Of a stretch of 64,000 bases of DNA, positions 55,381 through 64,000 are shown in pieces. Position 1 is the stretch's first letter. Each line of letters opens with the position of its first letter. Made by a program: the position numbers and the translations under genes. A model generated the notes under the pieces. It had not been told where the DNA came from. It was given only the letters and a program-made list of their open reading frames with translations, and searched no databases. The DNA is from Sipunculus nudus (lineage: Eukaryota > Annelida > Sipuncula > Golfingiida > Sipunculidae), in NCBI GenBank assembly GCA_026874595.1, contig CM049306.1:103119142-103183141 (forward strand), written 5' to 3'.

Positions 55381-57858
55381 TTAATTTTCTGAACCCACAA
55401 TCATTTTTAGTCTGGTCCAGATGGTTTCATGTTTTAAAAGTTTTCCTTTAGATATTGCCACCTGTTTTTCGACAGAGTAATAATTCTTAATCAGTTTAAC
55501 TGCACTGTTAATACACAACGATTCTTCTTTGCATTTTGTAATATATATATAATACTTTACAATCAATATAACTTTATCCAGCAACTGATCTGTACTTACA
55601 TTAAGAAGTATCACTGTATGTGAAAGGGTGATTGGAAGATCCAGATTCCTTAACCACTTACATACATCATGCCATAACTGTTTCACAAAACTACAGTCAT
55701 GAAAAATGTGTAACAGTGTCTCCTTCTCTTTTTTACAAAAGGAACAGTACTCGTGCTCTTTAATACCAGCTTTTACCAGAAATGGATTTAATGCAAGAAT
55801 TCTATGTAATATCTTAAACTGAAAGTATCGAAGTTTTGTTGATATAGTTATTGAATATATGTTTTTAAAAGCCTGGAGTACTCTATCTTTATCACAATCC
55901 ACAATATCTTGATGCCACAATAAAATACTATTTTCTGGGTGTAGATATCTCCTTTCTATGAGTTTTATATATATAGTTTTTACAGGTTTTGTCATTTGTA
56001 GAATGTTATTAATTTTAAATACTGAGGTATAATCGTCTTGGTTGTTTCTTATTTCTTGTTTCCATTTTGCTGGTATTGAGTGAATAATACTATTATATGT
56101 CATTATTTTTATATCAATGCCATAAGTCTGTCTCATTTCCCCAGGAGTGTAGAATACATAAGAATTGTTTACTTTCTTTGTTAAATTGTGGATATATCTA
56201 ATACCTGCATTATACCAGATTTTATTAAATACCATTTGCCCACATATTTTAAGGTGGGAGTTAATCCACAAGGATTGATTTAAATAATCATTTGTGGTGT
56301 CTGGGGTATGATAATTAAATTTACACCAGTCATGTAAAATTTCTTTCCAGAAAAAAGAATTCTTTTTAAAGAAATAAAGTTGATCCAGATCTTCAGCATT
56401 TACATTGCATTTAAATATATATTCAGTCAAATTATTAAAACTATAGTCAACAAGCTGTCTCCATCCTTGTTTCAAATCCGAGCTCAACAATCTATTAACC
56501 CAGGCAATTTTAGTTGCCTGTAATTTTGACCATATGTCAACCATGTCTAAACCACCATTATTTTTAGATGCTATCAAAGTTAATCTTTTTACTTTGTCTA
56601 TTTTGTTATTCCATATGAAATTAAAAAGCTTACTTTCAACCTCTTTTAAAAAAGACACTGGAGGCTTAGGCAGAACAGACAACTGGTACTGCAGTTGTGA
56701 TATCAAGTCAGATTTAATGACTGTGATCTTACCAACTGGTGTTAACTCCCTTTTGGACCAAATATTAATTAATTGCTTAATTTTATCTAATAATGGCAAA
56801 AAATTCATTTCATAAAGATTTTGCAGTGTACTATTTATCTTAATGCCTAAAATTGTAATTGGTTCCTTTGTCCACTTCAGACCAAGTTTTATTATCTCTT
56901 CTTTATTGTATTCATGATTACCTATGGGCATAATTGCTGTTTTTTCTATGTTAATTTTTAAACCACTTACATTTTTAAATCTTTTAAATTGTTCTATAGT
57001 CTCTTTAACCACTGGCTGTCCACCTCTTATAAATAATGTAGTATCATCCGCATATTGAGAGATAACATGTTTCACATTTCCAATCTCTATGCCTTTAATA
57101 TTATTATTGTCTCTAATTCTTGCAGCAAGCAGTTCTGCCGAAATAATAAACAGATATGGTGAAAGGGGGCAGCCTTGTCTAACTCCTCTGCTTACTGGGA
57201 AAAACCTGGAAGACCATCCATTATTTATGACACATGATGATGTACCTTTATAAAATACTTTAATCCACTTACAGAAAGTATCACCAAAGTTGTAGTGTTT
57301 TAATGATTTCTGAATAAATGACCATTCTAATAAATCGAAAGCCTTTTCAAAATCTATTGTTATTAAATTGGCTTTTATTTTATTTTTAGTACAATAATTC
57401 ATCAAATTATAAATTCTACTGAAGCTCTCACCAATATATCTGTGTTTAAGAAATCCAGTCTGATCTGTATGGATTAAATTTTGGAGGACTCTCTGTAATC
57501 TACGAGCCATACATTTAGTCAATAATTTATAATCTGTATTTAATAAAGATATTGGTCTCCAATTCTTAAGTAGTGTTGTGTCTTTTGATTTTTTGGGGAT
57601 CAATGTAATGATTCCTTGTCTTTGTGTAATATTTAAACTGCCATTAGCAAAAGAAAACTTATAGGCAGCAATCAGGTCTGTTTTAATTTCATCCCAAAAA
57701 TGTTTATAAAATTCCGCTGTTAGACCATCAGATCCTGGGGTTTTGCCATTTTTAAAAGATTTTAAACATTCAAGTAGTTCTTCATCTGACAATTCACTAT
57801 CACACAATATTTTATCTTCATCTGACAAGGTAATTTCTGTCTGAGTTAAGAACTCAGC
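55381..57858 (-). pseudogene. LINE ORF2, reverse transcriptase and C-terminal zinc motif
   Basis: It is in frame with the endonuclease after one nonsense codon. RT blocks are NWRPISLLNTDYK, IDFEKAFD (catalytic Asp), GVRQGCPLSPYLF and ISQYADDTTLF (catalytic YADD). A thumb region and a C-terminal motif YCSFCKKEKETLLHIFHDC, a zinc-binding end common in L1/Tx1-type LINEs, follow. It ends at 55381. No RNase H or restriction-like domain was seen. Confidence 0.85.
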
Positions 57859-58929
57859 TCATTGGTCTTCAGTTGGTGTCAACTCAGCTGAAGAATATAA
57901 CGTTTTGTAGTAATTTTCTGCCTCTATTAGTACATCTTTAGATTTAGTTACATGTCTATTATTAACGTTTAGCTCTGTTATAGTTTTATTATTATATAGT
58001 CTTTTCTCCAAATTTAAAAAATATTTAGATGGTTTTTCACCATCTGAAAACCATCTGGACTTACATCTGAACATTGCTGCCTCTGTTTTTTCTTCAATTA
58101 TTTTTTCAATTTCTGATTTTTTATCTTTTATATCTTCCATAATTCTATCATCAGGAGTGTTGGTATATTGTTCTTCTAAAAGTTTCAAACTATCTTCTAA
58201 TTGTTGTAACAAAGTCCTTTTTTGTTTATTAATTCTAAAAGAATATGCTATTGTGGCACCTCTTATCTTACACTTAATTGTGTCCCACAATAAAGCTGGG
58301 TCTGCACTTTTATTAAATTCTTTTGTCTCTTTAATGGTTTCTTTAACTAAGTCTACATAATCTTTATTACATAAATATTTAGAATTAAATTTCCAGAATC
58401 CTGGCCCTCTTTTATCAAGTTTTAGTTCAAGTGTAATTTTAACAGTAGAGTGATCAGTTTTAAAGCCTGGTAAAATCTCTGTTTTTCTAACACAACCAAT
58501 GAGACCTCTTGAAATCAACATAAAATCCAATCTGCAAAATAATGCAGTAGGGTTAATTCTCTTCCAGGTATACTGTGATTTTTCTGGATGTTGTTTTCTC
58601 CATATATCCAATAAATCTAAGTTATCTATCCATGAATTTATCAGTGTTTGTGATCTAAAATGTGTAACAGAGGTGCCTCCTTTTTTATCTCTTTCTGTAT
58701 TTAGAACTAAATTAAAATCACCAGCTAACAACCTATTATCATTTGGCAGTGACTCAACAATTTCCATAATTTTACTAAAGAAAGCGGGGTCATCTTGGTT
58801 GGGCCCATATAGATTAACTAGAGTGATTCTTATATCTTCAATTGATATATCTAATATTAAGAATCGACCTTCCTCACAGTACTTGATGTCATGAATATCA
58901 TAACTTATATTATTTTCAGCATAATACAA
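57859..58929 (-). pseudogene. LINE ORF2, endonuclease and linker
   Basis: It contains NLYGPN, LAGDFN (catalytic Asp/Asn), YTWKR, RLDFMLIS and TDHSTVKI (catalytic His), the remaining APE-type endonuclease motifs. A charged linker follows. It ends at TGA 57861-57859. The frame continues without a gap after this stop into the RT, so the stop is a single nonsense codon. Confidence 0.82.
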
Positions 58930-59130
58930 ACTCCTTTGGAATTACTTGTACCATGGGAGAAGAAAATTTTACCTCCCCATTCAGCTCTCCATCTATTCTC
59001 TTCATTAAAGGTGCTATGGGTTTCTTGTAGTAATATAATTTTAGCGTTGCATCTATGTAACCATTGAAAAGTTTCCCTTCGTTTTTTATTATCCCTTAAT
59101 CCTCTAACATTTAACGATATTATATCTATG
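58930..59130 (-). pseudogene. LINE ORF2, N-terminal endonuclease fragment
   Basis: The minus-strand frame reads ISLNVRGLRDNKKRRETFQW, then LLQETH, the first two motifs of APE-type endonucleases (catalytic Asn and Glu). The frame shifts near 58925-58935, in an A-rich run that appears one base short, and the protein continues in the frame of 58929-57859. No ATG is found for this ORF between the upstream stop and the domain. Confidence 0.7.
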
Positions 59131-60022
59131 AATTGTATATGTACAAAGGAATGCTTCCCTGAAAGTTGTACAATAAAGGTAATGATGTACTATTGCACTG
59201 AATGTCTGCCTTAAACAAATTGAAAGTCAAGTTACTGGACACATTACTTGAAACAAATATAAACTGACATAACTTACATAAATAAACATTCAACATGAAG
59301 GCACTATAAATTAAAAGCAGTGCCATAATATACTAACTACTGGTTCAAACAAAGTGACCGAGGAACCTTGCCTTATCTATGATACTGTGTTACAGCTCAA
59401 TCGCCTTTAGCACATAACCTGAAAAGAAAGGAACTAAATAGCATATTTAGTTTGTTGCATATGCCTAGATAAAGAAGCGACATCCTTGACAAGAGCTATT
59501 ATTAAAATAATATAACAATATTTTCAAAATTATAGTATTTCACAATTTTTCATGTTAACCTCTCTTCTCCATAGTGACAATAATTGGCAACCTGATACAT
59601 GAAAGGTGAGGCATCATAAAAGTCATTTCAACACCTTGGAACTAATCATTTTCAAAACAATGCAACTCTGATTTCATGTTTTCCAATAAGTTACTCTTCT
59701 TTAAGACAAAAAAAAAAAATAAAAAATAAAAAAAAGAAGTAAAGAAAAAGAAACACCTTTGTATGCAGTAAGTGTATCAGGGCAGGTGACACAAACTGCA
59801 AGCTGACGGCATACATTGCTTAGATGATTTAACTAACTGTTACAGTTAATAGTGAATGCAATTGAAATGCTTGAAAATATTTTAAAACTGGTTTAATAGT
59901 GTTTACAATAACTGAAAAGACTTTATTGTGTTGAGAGCTACATATGTTTAAATTCACTTTTTTAATATAAAGCAGCAAATATCTGTTACCTTTGTATGAA
60001 GAGGGGTCTTAACAAGAAATAT

Positions 60023-60057
<35 letters not shown>

Positions 60058-62006
60058 ATAAGTGGGTGATTATTAGATGCAATAATTTAGTTAGTGAAAA
60101 TTCACAGCTCACAAGTGCAATAATACTGGTGAGATTACAGAAATCCATGAACTTATCTTGCTTCCATGTATTTGTCACCAAATACTACCTGTTTATGAGA
60201 TTAAGGTCATGTCTGCAACAGTGTGTAATTTATAAAATATTATCTGAACAAGTATATATTACAAGATTCTGGTTGAAACTCAACCCAATTTTCCTCAAGG
60301 TCTACTATATATATGTTTATCGTTAAGAAGTCTTAATCTAGAAATGACAGTGTACCAGTATATAAAGAGGCTTCAGCTGTTTGCAAATACCAATATATCA
60401 ACATACTTTTTCCCCCAGACTGATGAAACTTGTAACTGTCCCTGTACAGGAATGAAGCAATGTGCCGACATATATTAGTGTATTACATGTGAAAAGTATA
60501 AATGTACAATTATCAAAACACTAGGCCAGCATATACACTGTAGATGCCTCAATATTACAAATATATTCAGTGCACAAGACTTATCGCATCATAATCCAAC
60601 TTTCCCTGAGACTGTTCCCTGGGCACATAATTGTTAATAACACCTAGTGGCATCATAAAGTATACTGTGAAAAATTTAGAGTATATAAACAATGTACATT
60701 ATTCATGCATCATTACTGCTAAGATTATAACTTATGAAACAAAATCATGTAATTTTACACAAGTAACCTAATCAAATTTTTCGATAAATGATAGTAATAA
60801 CAACCCTCTGAAAATACCTTTGTTATTATACAAACGGCATTAAATGGGCCATAGGTTGTGTTGGAAGTTCTCCAGTGAGATTTGTAATAGAGATACAAGA
60901 TTGTTCAAGCAAAACAACTAGTTGTCAGCTAGAGAGAAAAGGGTCAGTAGAGTCTCATTACATAAAAAAAAATCTTTTATTTCAATTGTACATCACAGCT
61001 TATACCCTACTCTGCCTCATGAAAGCAGAAGGCATCCTGGATATATGCAATACTTGCGTGTAAAAGGAAACACTGTTGTGGATCATTTCATTTTAATAAA
61101 AGAAAAAAAAAAAAAAAAAAAACCCAACCAATAACACCATGATAAAAGGTTATTAGAATTCATGGACATCAATTCTTGTGATTGCAGATTAGTGGTGGTA
61201 CAGTACTGTCACCACTATATAAATGAACACTCCATTTAAATTAATTAATAATAATAATAAACCAATAACACTATGACAGCAGGTTATTACCATTCATGGA
61301 TGTTGATACTAGTGGTTGCATGTTGGTGGTAATACAATACTGTCACCACTATATAAATAACCAATTCATTTTAATTAATAATGATAATAATTTAAAAAAA
61401 AAAACCAATATTATATAACATCATGATAACAGATTATTACCATTCATGGACGTCGATACTCATGAGTGTAGATTGGTGTTGGAACAGTAGTCACTATTTA
61501 GTGTTATAATAATAATAATTATTATAATAACCATTATCACTGATTAAGGCATAAACACACCATTAGCTATTAGTACAAATTAACCAAGTATAACTTGTTT
61601 ACTGCTGAATTCTGGTGGCACAGTAGAACGTTCCTCTAATTTTGTACTTTTAAATCAATAAGCAATTTTGACATAATAAACAACAGCTAAAGAACACTAT
61701 GAAAAGGTAAATTTACCGACCTGATTTATAACCATCTACTAATACGTTGCGGTCCCGGTTCCAGTTGATAAAACAGACTCCGTAAAGTTAAACATTGTTT
61801 TGAGTGATAATTAAAGTATTTTCCTAAAGAAAACCAAGTCTTTGATATCCAGTAAGTCTCTGTTATCCACACATGGAATTTCATCTGACCAGCGCTCCCT
61901 GGTGACTGAAACTTAAACCAGGTTGGCTCTGGTTTTCGCGGGAAGCTCGTGGGAATGTCACCTGCAGTTTGACTAGTGACTATCGTATGATAAGAGCCCT
62001 TATTGC
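59131..62006 (-). other. LINE spacer between ORF1 and ORF2
   Basis: About 2.9 kb without coding signal. It includes A-runs (about 60025-60055 and 61103-61122 on the + strand) and a three-unit minisatellite (61130-61505). It is unusually long for an L1-type spacer, which suggests extra insertions or a dead reading frame. Confidence 0.5.
61130..61505. repeat. Three-unit minisatellite (about 135 bp) in the LINE spacer
   Basis: Units share CCAATAACAC, GGTTATTA, CATTCATGGA, TACTGTCACCACTATATAAA and an (ATA/AAT)n end. Copies start near 61130, 61264 and 61405. Confidence 0.75.
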
Positions 62007-62966
62007 CTAAGAAGACCGGCTGGACGAAGTCTCGGCGTCTCGGATTGGGACCTCTTTACCATCGATGATCAGTTTACCCCGCCAAAAGCGGACCTTGCAC
62101 TTGTTTCGATGGGCTGCCTGCATTTGGGGTGCCGCTTTCCTTTTAAGCCGATAATCTTCTTGAGTCAGGTCTTCGACAAAGAAGATCTCGCCTCTGCCCT
62201 TTTGACGGTCCCGCACTCTCTGTGCCCCGAGGATTTCGTTCCGCTTTGGACGACAATAAAACTTGCCAATTATATGACGGTGGCCCCGACTTCTCTGTTT
62301 TCCTGTGCGGTGCGCGTTTTCTATTGTGTCTCTGATCTTTTCAATGGGCATGTCGCCAAATAGTCTTTGTTCACAAATCACCTTAGCCATTATTTCACGA
62401 CAATCCTCGTCTTTTTGTTCCGACACACCGACAAGTCTTAAATTGTACTCACGACTGTATCTTTCCATATTTTCAATTTTTTCGATAATGGAGTATAAAC
62501 GTTCATCTTTCTCCTTGTTGTCTTTCTTTAATCTCTCTATTTCTTCTTTCAGTGCCTTATTTTCAGTTTCAGCTTTTTCTACCTTGGATTCTGCCTCTTT
62601 CACTGTCCTCTGTGTATATTCCAGACTCTCTATTGTCGATTCCACTTTTTTATTCAAATCTGTATACACCGTTTCAATTTTTTTAACATCCGTTTTCAGT
62701 TCATCAATATCCTTTTGCAAAGATAGTTTAAAGTCCTCTAATGCACTTGTAAGAGTCTGTTGCAACTGACCAATCTTGGTATCAATCATCTCCGTAATGG
62801 ACTCTGTGGGCCTTTGTGGGCTTTGTTCTCTAACGTCTCTGGACGTGCTGGCATTTTTGCCCTTTTTCTTGCCCGTATCGAGGAATTTCTCCATGGTATG
62901 CTGCTCGAGATTTCCAGAATCACTTTTACTCATAGCTCTTGTCTGAACACTTAAGGCATCTGCCAT
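62007..62966 (-). CDS. LINE ORF1: coiled-coil RNA-binding protein
   Basis: 319 residues, ATG at 62966, 75 bases after the element's 5' end. Residues about 50-170 are heptad-rich and charged (coiled coil for trimerisation). From about residue 165, the MERYSREYNLRLVG segment, then ENAHRTGKQ and HIIGKFYCRPKRNEIL match the RRM of L1 ORF1p (transposase_22 type). The protein coats LINE RNA and acts as a nucleic-acid chaperone. The frame is intact. Confidence 0.85.
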   Translation of the reverse strand: MADALSVQTRAMSKSDSGNLEQHTMEKFLDTGKKKGKNASTSRDVREQSPQRPTESITEMIDTKIGQLQQTLTSALEDFKLSLQKDIDELKTDVKKIETVYTDLNKKVESTIESLEYTQRTVKEAESKVEKAETENKALKEEIERLKKDNKEKDERLYSIIEKIENMERYSREYNLRLVGVSEQKDEDCREIMAKVICEQRLFGDMPIEKIRDTIENAHRTGKQRSRGHRHIIGKFYCRPKRNEILGAQRVRDRQKGRGEIFFVEDLTQEDYRLKRKAAPQMQAAHRNKCKVRFWRGKLIIDGKEVPIRDAETSSSRSS

Positions 62967-63020
62967 TTGTCCTCATAAAGTAAACGTTTTGGCGAGAGCT
63001 CTAACAGGGTGATCCTCTAC

Positions 63021-63042
63021 GCCGCCATGTTGAACCGGAAGT
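63021..63042 (-). promoter_or_regulatory. LINE 5' promoter motifs: ETS-type and YY1-type sites
   Basis: Within the first 25 bases of the LINE, the minus strand reads ACTTCCGG (ETS family; its first base lies in the target duplication) and then CAACATGGCGGC (YY1 family). A YY1 site at the very 5' end sets the start site in human L1, so an internal Pol II promoter is plausible. Confidence 0.5.
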
Positions 63043-64000
63043 CCTAAACTTAGAAAATTTCATGAAAAATAGAAATTTTCATGACAAATACACATGTACG
63101 GACTTTTTTTTCGCAATGCCTGCAGATATTGGCCTGATTTTTTGTGTGTGGGCAGATAATGACCAGTTACAGATCGAGTTCGCGTTTCGTCCCGGTTGAC
63201 CTACTTTTGGCCGTTATACAGCTCCTGAACATAGAAAATTTCATGAAAAATAGAAATATTCATGACAGATACACATGTACGGACTTTTTTTCGCAATGCC
63301 TGCAGATATTGGCCTGATTTTTGGTGTGTGGGCAGATATAGACCAGTTACAGATCAAGTTCGCGTTTCTTCCCGGTTCACCTACTTTTGACTGTTTTACA
63401 GCTCCTAAACTTAGAAAATTTCATGAAAAATAGAAATTTTCATGACATATACACATGTACGGACTTTTTTTCGCAATGCCTGCAGATATTGGCCTGATTT
63501 TTGGTGTGTGGGCAGATATTGACCAGTTACAGATCAAGTTCGCGTTTCGTCCCAGTTGACCTACTTTTGATTGTTTTACGGCTCCTGAACATAGAAAATT
63601 TCATGTATAATATATAAATTTTCATGACAAATACACTTGTACAGACTTTTCTTCGCAATACCTGCAGATATTGGCCTAATTTTTGGTGTGTGGGCAGATA
63701 ATGACCAGTTACAGATCAAGTTCACGTTTTGTCCCAGTTGACCTACTTTTGACCATTTGAAGGTGCTCTAACATAGAAATTTCATAAAAAAAAGTGCACA
63801 TGTATGGACTTTTTTCGCAGTGCCTGCAGATACGTGCCTGATTTTTGGTGTGTAGGCAGATAATGACCAGTTACAGATCGAGTTCTTGTTTTGTCCCAGT
63901 TGACCTACTTTTGACCATTTGACTGCTCCTGAACATAGAAAGTTTCATGAAAAATAGAAATTTTCATAACAAATGCATATGTACTGATTTTTTTCCTCAG
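63042..64000 (+). mobile_element. Family B Helentron-like element, part right of the LINE
   Basis: It resumes at the second copy of TCCTAAACTTAG and contains about five 180-bp core units (CACATGTACGGAC at 63091, 63272 and 63452). It runs off the window, so its 3' end is not seen. Confidence 0.85.

Larger units (their letters stand above)
55287..63041 (-). mobile_element. L1/Tx1-like LINE, full length, inserted in family B
   Basis: 7755 bp. It is flanked by the 12-bp duplication TCCTAAACTTAG (55275-55286 and 63042-63053), so both ends are defined. The 5' end (minus strand) starts CTTCCGGTTCAACATGGCGG. ORF1 is intact, ORF2 has two lesions, and a 2.9-kb spacer separates them. The 3' end has no poly(A) but carries a stem-loop. 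The order ORF1, endonuclease, RT, terminal CCHC-type zinc motif is that of the L1 superfamily; Tx1-like is my best placement. Confidence 0.9.

Noticed and set aside
62305-62769. 154-residue plus-strand frame rich in Ser/Phe
   Set aside because: It is the reverse complement of the LINE ORF1 coiled coil.
63042-64000. CRISPR-like regular spacing
   Set aside because: Units of about 180 bp repeat over their whole length with no unique spacers, in animal DNA.

Overview
The window is animal (metazoan) nuclear DNA. It has no bacterial-style gene packing. It shows GT-AG introns of 0.3 to 18.7 kb, LINE, SINE and LTR elements, and long arrays of diverged tandem repeats. The repeat style (mobile elements with tandem-repeat cores, stem-loop termini and GTCCGTCTGTCC-type runs) is what I would expect from a bivalve or another mollusc. 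That taxon is an inference; the sequence does not prove it.

One host gene fills most of the window. On the + strand, 15 exons from 1725 to 54488 encode a telomeric repeat-binding factor (TRF1/TRF2 type, TERF). All intron phases agree and the total coding length is divisible by three, giving a predicted 720 residues. Exons 1 to 5 encode the TRFH dimerisation domain, exons 5 to 8 a basic linker with one canonical AT-hook and three SPRK modules, exons 9 and 10 a Gln/Leu-rich helix, exons 11 to 14 a charged linker, and exon 15 the C-terminal telobox Myb domain. Several exons are hidden because the longest open frame over them is not the coding one (exon 4) or because they are only 44 to 90 bases long.

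The introns are swollen by mobile DNA. Intron 1 holds a nearly complete Ty3/gypsy-type LTR retrotransposon (2452-9725) with a PNMA-like gag, a TTTAAAC slippery site followed by a perfect 9-bp stem, and a pol broken by one frameshift. It also holds a CR1/Jockey-like LINE remnant and three tandem-repeat blocks. Intron 2 holds a 636-bp solo LTR with a 5-bp duplication. Intron 7 holds a tRNA-derived SINE. Introns 1, 3, 8, 11 and 14 hold copies of several repeat families (called A to E here) that share one design: a 5' stem-loop, subterminal inverted repeats, a core of 180 to 340 bp tandem repeats, a 3' stem-loop, and a CTAG or CTTG end followed by TT. There is no target-site duplication, as judged from two nested copies. 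This is the design of non-autonomous Helentron/HINE elements.

Downstream of the gene, 54883-64000 is a family B array. It is split by a near-intact L1/Tx1-like LINE on the minus strand (55287-63041) flanked by a 12-bp target-site duplication. ORF1 of this LINE is intact. ORF2 has one frameshift and one in-frame stop.

No rRNA, functional tRNA, CRISPR array or prokaryotic operon was seen.
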